Source: CAVTPD01 sp963736575
GTDB taxonomy: Bacteria > Bacteroidota > Bacteroidia > Cytophagales > JAAEPT01
Length of the DNA stretch: 64,000 nucleotides
Direction: 5' to 3'
Assembly (NCBI GenBank): GCA_963736575.1
Contig: CAVTPD010000003.1
Location: 1,054,001 to 1,118,000, forward strand
Numbering within the stretch: position 1 is the first letter of the stretch; the number at the start of each line of letters is the position of its first letter. This document shows positions 1 to 9,732 of this stretch, piece after piece. Below the pieces are notes generated by a model. The model was not told the origin of the DNA, did not search any database, and saw nothing but the letters and a program-made list of their open reading frames with translations. The translations under genes were made by a program, and so were the position numbers.

Positions 1-1
1 T

Positions 2-772
2 GGTATTTCTTTCGAAAATGAAATTGGCGTACCTGCTCAATTAAAAATCAATCAACTAGATTTCTTAAATCAAGGTAGTGGTAATTCTGCTTCAGTAGCT
101 AATTTACCAGCAACAATAGATATTGCTTCGGCTGAAAAAGAAGGTAATGCTACTGCTAAAGGTAATGGTGATTTCTTCATAAGCAATTCAAAAGAAATTT
201 ATGATCTAAAACCCGACTTCATTAATTATCAGTTTGATCTCTTAGTTAATCCAAACGGAAATACACCCCTTTATTCTAATTTTGCCTCAACAAATAGTGA
301 GTTAGTATTATTCAGTACTATTAAATTTCCGTTGTCTGTTGTGGCAAATGATTTTATTCTAGAAGATACGGTTTCGGTTAATAAAGGGGAAGGCGCAATT
401 CAAGAGAACATAGAGGATGGTGTTGTAAATTTAATTACAGACAATGGGTTTCCGTTTTTAATGGATGTTAAGTTGTACTTTAAAGATTCTACTTCGGGCC
501 AAGTTTTAGACAGTCTTATTGCTGAAGGCCAAATTCCAGCAGCACCGGTAAATGACCAAGGTCGTGTGACTGATAAAGTACGTTCCGTAATCCCATTTCC
601 TTTTGATAAAGAACGCCTGAATACACTTTTATCACCAGAGATGAATCAGATTGTATTTAAGGTAATCATCAACTCTGCCGATAAAACAAAATATTATTCT
701 ATTTATTCCGATTACAGTTTAGATGTAAAACTGAGTGGTGATTTTAACTTGAAAGTGAATTCTAAATTGTAA
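2..772 (+). CDS. Hypothetical envelope protein, 5' end outside window
   Basis: An open frame runs from the first complete codon of the window (base 2) to a TAA at 770-772, so the gene begins upstream. The first in-window start-like codon, TTG at 332, is unlikely to be the real start because the frame reads through it with normal protein-like composition. The visible 256 residues have alternating polar and hydrophobic stretches suggesting beta structure, with no membrane helix and no recognised motif. The stop overlaps the ATG of the next gene by one base, so the two are translationally coupled and probably work together at the outer membrane. I do not recognise the family. Confidence 0.8.
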   Translation, partial: GISFENEIGVPAQLKINQLDFLNQGSGNSASVANLPATIDIASAEKEGNATAKGNGDFFISNSKEIYDLKPDFINYQFDLLVNPNGNTPLYSNFASTNSELVLFSTIKFPLSVVANDFILEDTVSVNKGEGAIQENIEDGVVNLITDNGFPFLMDVKLYFKDSTSGQVLDSLIAEGQIPAAPVNDQGRVTDKVRSVIPFPFDKERLNTLLSPEMNQIVFKVIINSADKTKYYSIYSDYSLDVKLSGDFNLKVNSKL

Positions 773-2025
773 TGAAGTACTGGCTAATAACGCTTATCTC
801 TTTAAGTTTTCTATCAAATGTAATGGCACAATACCGTTTTGATCGGTTTGATGCCTTTTCCTTTAAAAAAGACTCTAGTCAAAAGCATTTTGTTTCTGTT
901 TCGGCATTTAATTATTATTTGTCTAATTCGGTTACAAATAGCTTGGTGCAAGAAGCTTTGTATACGGGTTATATTAGTGACGAAAGCAAAAACGACAGTT
1001 ATAAAAAACTGCAAGGCAGAAACACATTAGGTACCATTCAGGTTTATGACCTTAATTACAAACTTCAGCTTAAAGAAAGTTCTAAACTTACCTTTAGATT
1101 TAGAGACCGTACTATAAATGATTTTGATTTTAATGACGAAATTTTTAAAACTGTTTTAGACGGCAACAAACAATTTGAAGGACAAGAGATTTCTATTTCT
1201 CCCTTAAAGTATGAGAAATTAAGCTACCAAAGTTTTATGGTAGGGTACGAAAAATATTGGGAAGAAACCGGCTGGTTTGTGGGTGGTGGATTATCTATAA
1301 TCAAAGGTGGATTAAGTAAAGAAATCCGCCTAGAGGACGCCTCTTTATATACCGCCGAAAATGGAGATTCATTAGTTGTAAAAGGAGACATGCATTTTCA
1401 TGGTTCTCCATTAAACGGAAAAAACCGCTTTAACATAGCCAACGGCTGGGGTGTTGCTTTAGATTTTTATATTTCTAAAGAAGTTACGGATAAACTAAAA
1501 TTCAATTTTGAAGCACAAGATTTAGGCAAAGTTTGGTATAAAAAAATAGACAATTATTACCAAGCCGATACAACTATTATTTTTGAAGGCGTAGAAATCA
1601 CAGATAATTTCCAGCTTGCAGATTCTGTTTATTATAATCTTAATACCGATAATATAGAGGGTATTTTAGGTTTAAAATCTTCACCAAGAAAAGTTAATTA
1701 TGTTATACCTGCATTAATTCACTTTAATGCGGAATACCAATTAAACAACCGCTTACAACTTACAGCAGGTTTAAGGTATTTGCTTAAAGCCTATAGAATT
1801 CCTCAATTTTATGTAAGGGCAGATGTTACTGTTGGTAAACGTTTTCAACTAGCGCCAATTATTACCTATGGTGGTTTTAGCCAAACCGATTTTGGTATCT
1901 CGGTGATGTATAATTTCCACGGTTGGTTGTATGCCCATGCAGACATTTTCTATCTGGAAGCATTATTAGCGTCTAAAAAAACTGCCTCCCAAGGTCTAGG
2001 TTTAACTATATCTGCCGTATTTTAG
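772..2025 (+). CDS. Outer-membrane beta-barrel protein (DUF5723-like)
   Basis: 417 residues. An N-terminal signal peptide of about 19 residues (charged start, hydrophobic core, end at Ala-Gln) is followed by a long run of amphipathic strands with Gly/Tyr/Phe-rich turns, ending in the aromatic Phe typical of outer-membrane barrels (...SAVF). Size and pattern resemble the DUF5723 family of Bacteroidota barrels; this assignment is from memory and its function is not known. It starts at an ATG overlapping the TAA of the upstream gene, so co-translation is likely. The next gene follows after four bases. Confidence 0.7.
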   Translation: MKYWLITLISLSFLSNVMAQYRFDRFDAFSFKKDSSQKHFVSVSAFNYYLSNSVTNSLVQEALYTGYISDESKNDSYKKLQGRNTLGTIQVYDLNYKLQLKESSKLTFRFRDRTINDFDFNDEIFKTVLDGNKQFEGQEISISPLKYEKLSYQSFMVGYEKYWEETGWFVGGGLSIIKGGLSKEIRLEDASLYTAENGDSLVVKGDMHFHGSPLNGKNRFNIANGWGVALDFYISKEVTDKLKFNFEAQDLGKVWYKKIDNYYQADTTIIFEGVEITDNFQLADSVYYNLNTDNIEGILGLKSSPRKVNYVIPALIHFNAEYQLNNRLQLTAGLRYLLKAYRIPQFYVRADVTVGKRFQLAPIITYGGFSQTDFGISVMYNFHGWLYAHADIFYLEALLASKKTASQGLGLTISAVF

Positions 2026-2029
2026 CAGG

Positions 2030-3046
2030 GTGAAATTACTTTCCCCTAGCGCTTACCTATTTATTAAAAAATTAACCGTAAGAAAGTTATGGAATGCCGC
2101 GGAGGTAGTTTCTAGCTATTACTTTTCTAAATCAACGGGTAAACCAAGCATGAAAGGCTTACCTATGAGTATTTCGGTAGAACCTACAACTTCGTGTAAT
2201 TTACGTTGCCCCGAATGCCCAAGCGGTTTACGCGCTTTTACAAGGCCAACGGGCATGCTTCAGAAAGAAAAATTTAAGCAATTAATTAATCAACTGGCAC
2301 CAAATCTATTAAACCTTACTTTTTATTTTCAGGGTGAACCTTATCTTAACCCAGATTTTTTAGATATGGTAGCGTATGCCAATAAAAAGAAAGTCTATAC
2401 CTCTACCTCTACTAATGCACATTATTTAAGTGATGAAAATGCTAAAAGAACTATTGATAGTGGCTTAGACAGAATTATTATCTCTATTGATGGAACAGAC
2501 CAGTCGACTTATGAAAATTATAGAATAGGCGGAAAATTAGAAGAAGTAATAGCTGGAACCAAACGATTAGTTAAAGCTAAAAAAGAAGCTAAAAGTAGGC
2601 ATCCGCATATTGTTTTTCAGTTTTTGGTTGTGAAACCTAATGAACACCAAATTGAAGAAGTAAAAACCTTAGCCAAAGAATTGGGTGTAGATGAAGTCGC
2701 TTTAAAATCGGCACAGATTTACGATTATGAAAACGGTTCTCCGTTAATTCCTGAAAACGAAAAATATGCCCGGTATGTAAAAAAAGGTACTAAATACGAA
2801 ATGAAAGGCGCTCAAGAAAACAGCTGCTGGAAAATGTGGCATTCTTGCGTTTTTACTTGGGATGGTGATGTGGTTCCTTGTTGTTTTGATAAAGACGCTA
2901 CCCACGTTTTAGGGAATTGGGACACACAGTTTAAAGACATTTGGCACAGTACTCAATACAACAATTTAAGACAGGCTTTATTGGTATCCCGCTCTAGCAT
3001 AGAAATATGTAAGAACTGTACCGAAGGCACCAAAGTTTGGGTTTAA
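2030..3046 (+). CDS. Radical SAM/SPASM domain protein
   Basis: 338 residues. The radical SAM CxxxCxxC cluster is at Cys56, Cys60 and Cys63 (CNLRCPEC), followed by a TIM-barrel-like region. The C-terminal third has the SPASM-type cysteines that bind auxiliary iron-sulfur clusters (CWKMWHSC, then VPCC, then a final CKNC at about 328-331). Such proteins reductively cleave S-adenosylmethionine and often modify peptides or mature enzymes; the substrate cannot be told here. The only plausible start is a GTG at 2030, four bases after the preceding stop, suggesting translational coupling. It lies inside a cluster of envelope genes, so an envelope-related modification is possible but unproven. Confidence 0.85.
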   Translation: MKLLSPSAYLFIKKLTVRKLWNAAEVVSSYYFSKSTGKPSMKGLPMSISVEPTTSCNLRCPECPSGLRAFTRPTGMLQKEKFKQLINQLAPNLLNLTFYFQGEPYLNPDFLDMVAYANKKKVYTSTSTNAHYLSDENAKRTIDSGLDRIIISIDGTDQSTYENYRIGGKLEEVIAGTKRLVKAKKEAKSRHPHIVFQFLVVKPNEHQIEEVKTLAKELGVDEVALKSAQIYDYENGSPLIPENEKYARYVKKGTKYEMKGAQENSCWKMWHSCVFTWDGDVVPCCFDKDATHVLGNWDTQFKDIWHSTQYNNLRQALLVSRSSIEICKNCTEGTKVWV

Positions 3047-3081
3047 GCGTTATATTTGAGATTATTCAAAACCCTAGTGTT

Positions 3082-3657
3082 ATGAAAAGATTTTTGGTTT
3101 ATACGTTTTTAATGGCTTTGGGTCTTTACGGCTTTGCACAAGAAGATGTAAACGATTATAAAGACTATCAGCAATCTGGTAGAGATCACATTATTGCCGG
3201 TCAATACAAACAAGCTATAGCGGCTTTTGATTCGGCATTAAATATTATGGAATATTCTAGTTCCAGCTTTTACGAAAGAGGTTTTGCTAAAATGGAATTA
3301 TCTAATTACTCGGGTGCAATTAGAGACTTTTCAAAAGTTATTGAATTGGCCCCACACAAATACTACGCCTATACCAACCGAGCTATTTGCTATATGCACC
3401 AAGATAATCTAATGGCAGCAAAACGTGACATTAAGAAGGCATTAGAATTAGATCCAGAAAATGAACAAGCCATTGAAGTGAAGCTAGAAGTTGATAAAGC
3501 CTTAGCATATATTCAACAACAACAGCAAGAAGAATTAAATAAAATGATGTATCAAGAAGAGCAAGTTAGGCAACAAAGAAGGAGTAATAATGCCGCTATA
3601 ATTGCAGGAACTTTAATACCTTTGGCCTTCTGGACAACGATTTTCCTTACTTGGTAA
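3082..3657 (+). CDS. Secreted TPR-repeat protein
   Basis: 191 residues from the ATG at 3082. An upstream in-frame TTG at 3037 would overlap the previous gene and put 15 non-signal-like residues before the signal peptide, so I reject it. A signal peptide ends near GFAQ. Two to three tetratricopeptide repeats follow (pattern A...A...Y..RA...M.......A..D..KALELDP), giving a protein-binding scaffold. A Gln-rich stretch and a hydrophobic C-terminal segment of about 18 residues suggest membrane anchoring. It lies between the radical SAM gene and two lipoprotein genes in the same direction and probably shares their transcript. Confidence 0.8.
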   Translation: MKRFLVYTFLMALGLYGFAQEDVNDYKDYQQSGRDHIIAGQYKQAIAAFDSALNIMEYSSSSFYERGFAKMELSNYSGAIRDFSKVIELAPHKYYAYTNRAICYMHQDNLMAAKRDIKKALELDPENEQAIEVKLEVDKALAYIQQQQQEELNKMMYQEEQVRQQRRSNNAAIIAGTLIPLAFWTTIFLTW

Positions 3658-3700
3658 AAAACATAACTGTTAAAATATAAATTCTTAAAAACCCGTTAAA

Positions 3701-4282
3701 ATGAAAAGAGTAACCTTTGGTCTATTAGCATTAATTATGCTTTCACTTGTGGCTTGTTCTAGAAAAGTAACTAGAATAGACCCTTCTCAACAAACTGATT
3801 TAAGTGGTCGTTGGAACGATACAGATTCTCGTCTTGTAGCCGAAGAAATGATGAAGGATGTTCTTCAAAGACAATGGCTAAATAACTTTACTGAAAAGTA
3901 TAACAAAAAACCAGTGGTTATTGTTGGCATGGTTAAAAACAGCAGTCATGAACATATTGATGCCGAAACGTTTATTAAAGATTTAGAACGACATTTCATT
4001 AATACAAGTACCGTTCGTGTAGTACAAAATGCTGTCTTTAGAGAAAAAATACGTGAAGAAAGAGACGATCAACAAACATTTGCATCACCCGAAACCCAAA
4101 AGAAATTTGGTAAAGAGTTGGGTGCAGATTTTATGATGTTTGGTACCATTAATTCTATTGTTGACCAATACAAAAAAGAACAAACCGTTACTTACCAAGT
4201 AAACTTAGAGTTAACCAATATGGAAACTAACGAGATAGTTTGGATTGGCGATAAGAAAATTAAGAAATACATTAAAAACTAG
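3701..4282 (+). CDS. LpoB-like lipoprotein (penicillin-binding protein activator family)
   Basis: 193 residues. An N-terminal signal with lipobox LVAC (Cys19) marks a lipoprotein. The mature part has the LpoB/CsgG-like layout: ...PVVIVGMVKN, a helical stretch, and GADFMMFGTINS followed by strands ending in W.GDKKIKK. In Enterobacteria LpoB is an outer-membrane lipoprotein that activates a peptidoglycan synthase; in Bacteroidota the partner is not established. It precedes a COG3014-like lipoprotein by 15 bases, a pairing I recall from other Gram-negative genomes, which supports the call. Confidence 0.8.
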   Translation: MKRVTFGLLALIMLSLVACSRKVTRIDPSQQTDLSGRWNDTDSRLVAEEMMKDVLQRQWLNNFTEKYNKKPVVIVGMVKNSSHEHIDAETFIKDLERHFINTSTVRVVQNAVFREKIREERDDQQTFASPETQKKFGKELGADFMMFGTINSIVDQYKKEQTVTYQVNLELTNMETNEIVWIGDKKIKKYIKN

Positions 4283-4297
4283 TCTTAGTACAGTTTT

Positions 4298-5671
4298 ATG
4301 AAACGTAGTTGGTTTTTCTGTTTTCTGTTATCTATATTATGTTGGTCTTGTGCCAGTTATTATACTAAAAATCAAGAGTTCAATAAAAATTTTGAACAGG
4401 CTAATTTTAAAAAGGCCGATGATATTTTAGCTTCGGATAAAAAAGCGGAGAAGAGAAAAACCAAACTACTTTATTACCTAAACCGTGGTACTACCAACCA
4501 CATGCTTGGGAATTACAGAGTTAGTAATGAATTTTTTGAAAAAGCAGATCGCTATGTAGAAACTTACAGAGCCAATGCTGCGTTAACCGCAGCTTCTTTT
4601 TTAACCAACCCCAAAATGGAATACTACAAAGGGGAAGACCACGAAAGAATTCTAATTAATTATTATAAAGCCTTAAACTACCTTTTTCTTAATAATTACG
4701 AAGATGCTTTAGTTGAAGTAAGAAGAATGAATATTCAACTTCAGAAATTAGACGATAAGTATAAAGGAAAAAATAAGTACCAAAAAGACGCTTTTTTTCA
4801 TCTTTTAATGGGTATTGTTTATGACCTAAACAAAGACCCCAACAATGCATTTATTGCTTTTAGAAATTCGTATGAAATTTACGAAAGTGACTACAAGAAA
4901 TTATTTGGGATAAATACACCAGAGCAATTAAAAAGAGATTTATTAAGAACCGGCTACCAATCTGGTATTGATATTAGCTATTATGAAAAGCAATTTGGCT
5001 TCAATTATTCTAAAAGGGAAGAAAAGGAAGCCTCTCTCTATTATCTATGGCACAACGGATTAGGTCCCTATAAAGAAGAATGGTCTATTAATTTCACCTT
5101 AATTCCTGGCGCTGCCGGAAATGTTACCTTTGTAAATGACGAACTAGGATTCTCTTTTTCTTTCCCGGTTTCCCAACAACAAAAAGCAAGCTTAAGCAAA
5201 ACCAGCATCTATAGAGTTGCCTTTCCTAAATACCACGAACGTGAGCTTTATTTCACTTCAGGAAAAATATCTGTAGACGGCGGAAAAACTCAAAAATTAG
5301 AATTGTCTGAAGATGTGAATCAAATAGCCTTTCACGCTTTAAAACAAAGAATGGTATTAGAACTTGGTGAAGCCTTGTTAAGATTAGCATTAAAGAAAGC
5401 TCTTGAATACCAAGTACGTCAAGAAAATGAAAGTTTAGGGGCCTTAATGAGTATTGCCAACGCTGTTAGTGAACAAGCCGACACCAGAAACTGGCAAACG
5501 ATACCGCATTCAATCTATTACACGCGTATACCTGTAAATGAAGGCGAGCACCAAGTAAGTTTATTACAAGAAGAAGGCTCTGGTAATGTTAGGGAGGTGA
5601 AGAAAACGGTAAACCTATCTAAAGGAGATATTCAATTATTAACGCATTATTCTTTAAATTATAAGCAATAA
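4298..5671 (+). CDS. COG3014-like lipoprotein
   Basis: 457 residues. The N-terminus looks like a lipoprotein signal (hydrophobic core then CWSC, Cys18), although the -3 residue is unusual. An alpha-helical, TPR-like N-terminal half (RGTTNHMLGNY, ALNYLFLNNYEDALVEVRR) is followed by a beta-rich C-terminal half. The architecture and the position directly behind an LpoB-like gene match the poorly characterised COG3014 family. Function is unknown, probably envelope-associated. The next gene begins six bases downstream, so this belongs to the same operon. Confidence 0.7.
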   Translation: MKRSWFFCFLLSILCWSCASYYTKNQEFNKNFEQANFKKADDILASDKKAEKRKTKLLYYLNRGTTNHMLGNYRVSNEFFEKADRYVETYRANAALTAASFLTNPKMEYYKGEDHERILINYYKALNYLFLNNYEDALVEVRRMNIQLQKLDDKYKGKNKYQKDAFFHLLMGIVYDLNKDPNNAFIAFRNSYEIYESDYKKLFGINTPEQLKRDLLRTGYQSGIDISYYEKQFGFNYSKREEKEASLYYLWHNGLGPYKEEWSINFTLIPGAAGNVTFVNDELGFSFSFPVSQQQKASLSKTSIYRVAFPKYHERELYFTSGKISVDGGKTQKLELSEDVNQIAFHALKQRMVLELGEALLRLALKKALEYQVRQENESLGALMSIANAVSEQADTRNWQTIPHSIYYTRIPVNEGEHQVSLLQEEGSGNVREVKKTVNLSKGDIQLLTHYSLNYKQ

Positions 5672-5677
5672 TCTAAG

Positions 5678-6703
5678 ATGCTTGCCGCAAAAATACTTTC
5701 CGCTCAAAAAGAAAACCTAGGTGTTTATTTTTATTGTTTTGCTATTATTTTTGGCCCAGCATTCACCTTATTTTTATTTTTCCCTTATGCCGAATTGTCT
5801 GTAGATATACAAACCTATCTTTCTATAGCACATTTAGATTTTAACGAAAGCCCTATAAGAAGGTATAGGGTAATAGTACCATTCATAGCTTCGGGAATAG
5901 ACTTGGTTTTTAAACCTTTTCTAGAAGCGTTTAAATCTAATACTTTCCAAGGCAAAGATTTCTCCTTAGGCTTTAGCTTCCTCTTGGTAAACACTTCTGT
6001 AATGGCCTTGTTTGGGTTGTACGTTTTTAAGTTTTTAAAGTTGTACAACACCAAAATACTTGCGGCTTTAATTGGGTTAACAGCTATTTTAACCAGCAAA
6101 TGGGTGGCTTATATGGCGGGTCTTCCATGGATAGACAGTTTATACTTACTTATGATAATTTTTATGCTTTATGGTATTGTAAGCCGTAAAAATATCTATT
6201 TGTTTATTTCTGTTTTTATTGGGCCTTGGGCAAAAGAATCCTATATATTTTTTGTCCCTTTAATCTTCTTCTTTTCAGATGTGCCGAAAGTAAAATTAGT
6301 GTTAGTGCTCCTTTTGTCTGGTATGATTGTGTTTAGTTTTAGGTTCTATATTGACTATCATTTTTCGCTTCCTATTCAAGAAAGTTTTAAAGATGATTTA
6401 TCACACTTAGAAGACATAGGGTATTCTTTAAGAAAAATATTTTGTGCCCATGGTATTTATGAGATTTTTATGGTTTATGGTTTTTGGACACTTGTTCTAT
6501 TCAGTTATATTAAGAAAAGTGTGAGAGATTATTTTACTTTGGAAAGTAGCGGTTGTTTATTACTGTTTTGGTCTTATTTTACTATAGTGTTAATTCATGT
6601 TTTATTATCATCAGACCTTTCAAGGATGTTTTATATATCCTCACCTATTTTTGCTCTATTAATTGCTAAAAGTTTTGAAAGACTTCAAATCAACTTTAAA
6701 TAA
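5678..6703 (+). CDS. Polytopic membrane protein of unknown function
   Basis: 341 residues with about eight to ten hydrophobic segments and very few charged loops. An extracytoplasmic loop near the N-terminus (ELSVDIQTYLSIAHLDFNESPIRRYR) resembles the acidic first loop of GT-C type glycosyltransferases, but I see no family motif that settles it. It is separated by six bases from the lipoprotein gene upstream and overlaps the next gene, which does look like a GT-C enzyme, so the pair may act in glycan or lipid-linked sugar metabolism. That role is inference. Confidence 0.6.
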   Translation: MLAAKILSAQKENLGVYFYCFAIIFGPAFTLFLFFPYAELSVDIQTYLSIAHLDFNESPIRRYRVIVPFIASGIDLVFKPFLEAFKSNTFQGKDFSLGFSFLLVNTSVMALFGLYVFKFLKLYNTKILAALIGLTAILTSKWVAYMAGLPWIDSLYLLMIIFMLYGIVSRKNIYLFISVFIGPWAKESYIFFVPLIFFFSDVPKVKLVLVLLLSGMIVFSFRFYIDYHFSLPIQESFKDDLSHLEDIGYSLRKIFCAHGIYEIFMVYGFWTLVLFSYIKKSVRDYFTLESSGCLLLFWSYFTIVLIHVLLSSDLSRMFYISSPIFALLIAKSFERLQINFK

Positions 6704-8177
6704 AGACTTCTTTTTGCGGAGTTTACTTTTCTTGTTCTGCAGCGCTATTTTTATCTATTGGGTAGGCAAACAGTTGAATTCAGACCTGTGGTATGATGAG
6801 GTATGTACATTCAATTTATTTGTAATGAAACCTTGGGACGGAACATTATTCAATTACATTGTTCCAAACAATCATGTCTTTTACAGCATAATACTACAGT
6901 GTTATACAAGGATTTTTAATCTTAGATCCGATGCGGGTTTAGTTGAAAACATTGTATTGCTGCGTTCATTAGGACTGTTTTTTAGTATAGGGGTTATCGT
7001 TTATACTGTAAAACTGTCTAAGTTATGCTTTAAAAATTCTACAGGTTATTACAGTGCTCTTGTACTTTTAGGCACAATACCTCTTTTAAATTTCTCTTTG
7101 CAAATAAGGGGGTACATGCTAAGCGCTCTTTTTGTAATAATGATTGTGTACCATTCTGTAAAATTTATTAGAGACCAAACATGGAAACAGGGTATAATGT
7201 ATGGTTTGTGCACTTTCTTAGTGTTGTATACTATTCCGTCTAATTTATACATTGTAGCGGCTTGGTTAATCATCATATCCGTTTACGTTTGGGTAGAGAA
7301 AATTAATTTCCCCTATCTAAAATTCTTTATCATAACCGCAATTTCCTTTTTGTTGGTTGGTCTTGTCTATTTGCCTATTTGGAGAGAAGTACTCTATAAT
7401 AAATATACTTCTAGACCACCGGATACTGTTTTTTATTCCTTTACAATACTAAAAAATGTTCTATTTGCTTTTTTATCTGAACGCTACCTTTTGTTAATCC
7501 CTTTTTTTATGGGATTATTCATTTATGCAAAAGAGAAAGGCTGCAAAGACAGTCGTTTAATTCTTGCACTTATTGCTTTGGTTCTAGTTCCTTTTGTGCT
7601 TTCTTTCTTACACTATAAAAAGCCTTACGAACGTACATTTTTGCCTCTTATACCTATAGCGTCCGTAGTTCTGGCTTTTTTCTTAGAGCTTTTTTCCGAA
7701 AAGTTTCTCGCTAAAAAATCGGCAAGAATAACATTAATAATATCCCTACAACTTTATTCTGCTTTAATCTTCTACAAGGTTAAAACTGAAAACGAAAAGA
7801 ATGTATTAGAAATGTTTAGGCTACAAGATTACGCACAAAACATATTCACTAACTATTATTTAGCAGATACGTTTAAACCCAAGGAAAACATAGCGTTAAT
7901 AAAGGAAACCAATAAAAACTTGCCTGTATTTATTTATAATCAAGTAGATATACCCGCCACGGAATTATATTTAAAAAGCAAAAACCTATCAGCAGAAAAA
8001 ATCCAGAATAAAGAACAACTGTATACTGTTTTAGAGCAACAAAGCCACTGTTTTTTAATCACTACATATCTAGATTCTACAATAATGGATTTAGAAAAGT
8101 TATCCATTAGCCATACTATACTAAATTCCACAGTTGCTTCACACAACATTCTTTTATTAAAAAAACGGCCGCACTAA
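6663..8177 (+). CDS. Membrane glycosyltransferase, GT39/ArnT-like (GT-C fold)
   Basis: 504 residues. After the first membrane helix a loop contains LWYDEV, the acidic loop-1 motif typical of GT39/GT83 (PMT/ArnT-like) enzymes that transfer sugars from polyprenyl-phosphate donors. About ten membrane segments follow, then a soluble C-terminal domain of roughly 110 residues. No ATG is near the beginning; the possible starts are TTG at 6663 or TTG at 6675, both overlapping the end of the upstream gene, so the exact start is uncertain. Last gene of the plus-strand cluster that begins at the window edge, and convergent with the OmpA gene. Confidence 0.7.
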   Translation: MLKVLKDFKSTLNKDFFLRSLLFLFCSAIFIYWVGKQLNSDLWYDEVCTFNLFVMKPWDGTLFNYIVPNNHVFYSIILQCYTRIFNLRSDAGLVENIVLLRSLGLFFSIGVIVYTVKLSKLCFKNSTGYYSALVLLGTIPLLNFSLQIRGYMLSALFVIMIVYHSVKFIRDQTWKQGIMYGLCTFLVLYTIPSNLYIVAAWLIIISVYVWVEKINFPYLKFFIITAISFLLVGLVYLPIWREVLYNKYTSRPPDTVFYSFTILKNVLFAFLSERYLLLIPFFMGLFIYAKEKGCKDSRLILALIALVLVPFVLSFLHYKKPYERTFLPLIPIASVVLAFFLELFSEKFLAKKSARITLIISLQLYSALIFYKVKTENEKNVLEMFRLQDYAQNIFTNYYLADTFKPKENIALIKETNKNLPVFIYNQVDIPATELYLKSKNLSAEKIQNKEQLYTVLEQQSHCFLITTYLDSTIMDLEKLSISHTILNSTVASHNILLLKKRPH

Positions 8178-8219
8178 CTCACTACTAGCGCGACCAAAAA
8201 ATAGAATACCTTTACTAAA

Positions 8220-9728
8220 TCACAGAATCTCAAACTCAACTCTTCGGTTAAGTTGTCTGCCTTCTTCAGAACTGTTATTGGCTATAGTTTTATTTTCTCC
8301 ATAACCGCTAAAAGATAACCGAGACTTTTTAATCCCCTTTTTAGTAAGGTAATTATAAACCGATTGCGCACGTTGTTCGGAAAGCTTTTGGTTATCTTCT
8401 TCACTTCCGATATCATCTGTATGACCAGATATTTTAATATTCAGAGAAGAATTGTTTTCCAAGGTTTCTGTTAATTTATCCAATTCGGCATAAGATTCTG
8501 GTAACAATTGGGCTTTAGCGGTTTCAAAAAATATGTTATTAAGCCGAATGATTTCTCCTTTTTCAATTGGTGCCAAATAAAGGTCTCTTTTCAGTTCTTT
8601 ATATTCGGTTAAGGTGCTTAAATCTAAGTTTTCCCTAACAGAATAAAACTGACTGGATTGTGCCAAATAAGCGTAGTTTTCACCTTTGGGTAAAGCTATT
8701 TTATAATCCCCGGTTATGGGGTCACTATTGGCGTATCCTATTTCTTTATTCGTTTTTAAGTCGAAATATTGAATTTCGGCACCAATAGGTTCTTTTGTTT
8801 TATTGTTCAATACCTTACCACTAATCAAAACCAAAGGATCTGGTTTGGCTTCTTTTGGCATAGGGATTCTATAAATATCACCTGCACTGGTGAAATAGGC
8901 ATATTCTCCGGCTGCATCAATAGAAAAATAGGCATTAAATTCTGCGTTATTTATCTTATCGCCTAGGTTAATGGGCTTGCTCCAATTGGTCCAAGTATTG
9001 TCTAATCTTCGGGACATATAAATGTCTTCTATTCCCATTCCTTTGTGACCGTCACTGGCAAAAAATAACGTTTTATTATCGGCGGCTATAAAAGGAGTAG
9101 ATTCATCTCCTCTTGTGTTTATTACTTCGCCCATATTTAATGGTTTTGTCCATTGGTTTTCACCATCTGGAAAACAAACCCACAAATCATGCCCGCCTTC
9201 ACCACCAGCTTCTACCGAAATAACAGTAGTTTTTCCTGTAGGGGCTAAAAAATAAGAATATGTAGTGCTTTTGTTTTTCAGTTTATCAATGGTTTGCCCT
9301 TTGGGGAATTGCCATCCTTTTTTATCTCTTTTTGAAATGGAAAAACCAGGGCTTGTTTTCCGGAAGGCATAACTGTAATACCCAAAAAGTGCTAATGTAT
9401 TACCATCTGGCAGAACACTTTCTACACTGGTGTTATAAGCGCTTATGGTTAAAGGTTCAGACATTTTTACGGCGGGTTGCCATTCACCATTTACTAGATT
9501 GCTATACCAAATATCATGAGAAGGACCTGCATTTGAAGGGTGTTTCCAACGGTTGAAATAAAGCCGTTTCCCATCAGCAGAAACTTTGGGGTTTAACTCA
9601 TCATATTTATGGGTATTAATGGCCGTGCTTAATTTTTCAGCGGGCTGGTTAAACACTAGGCTCTCTTGAGAAAAGACTGAGCCTATGCAGCAATATAGGC
9701 TCAGGGTAAGAACTAAAATTCGGGTCAT
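8220..9728 (-). CDS. OmpA-family protein with PD40 repeats
   Basis: 502 residues. A signal peptide (ends near VFSQ) precedes a PD40/WD40-like beta-propeller region (about 40-290, with repeated SADGKRLYF and AADNKTLFFASDG strands), a carboxypeptidase-regulatory-like Ig domain (about 300-370) and a C-terminal OmpA peptidoglycan-binding domain (about 395-500; SGHTDDIGS...LSEQRAQSV and a terminal NRRVEF). Such proteins anchor the outer membrane to the cell wall and are common in Bacteroidota; some relatives (PorE) belong to the T9SS. It begins four bases after the stop of the gene at 9733, so the two form an operon. Confidence 0.88.
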   Translation of the reverse strand: MTRILVLTLSLYCCIGSVFSQESLVFNQPAEKLSTAINTHKYDELNPKVSADGKRLYFNRWKHPSNAGPSHDIWYSNLVNGEWQPAVKMSEPLTISAYNTSVESVLPDGNTLALFGYYSYAFRKTSPGFSISKRDKKGWQFPKGQTIDKLKNKSTTYSYFLAPTGKTTVISVEAGGEGGHDLWVCFPDGENQWTKPLNMGEVINTRGDESTPFIAADNKTLFFASDGHKGMGIEDIYMSRRLDNTWTNWSKPINLGDKINNAEFNAYFSIDAAGEYAYFTSAGDIYRIPMPKEAKPDPLVLISGKVLNNKTKEPIGAEIQYFDLKTNKEIGYANSDPITGDYKIALPKGENYAYLAQSSQFYSVRENLDLSTLTEYKELKRDLYLAPIEKGEIIRLNNIFFETAKAQLLPESYAELDKLTETLENNSSLNIKISGHTDDIGSEEDNQKLSEQRAQSVYNYLTKKGIKKSRLSFSGYGENKTIANNSSEEGRQLNRRVEFEIL

Positions 9729-9732
9729 TTTT

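Noticed and set aside
3037..3081. Longer start for the TPR protein
   Set aside because: It overlaps the radical SAM gene and precedes a complete signal peptide that starts at 3082.
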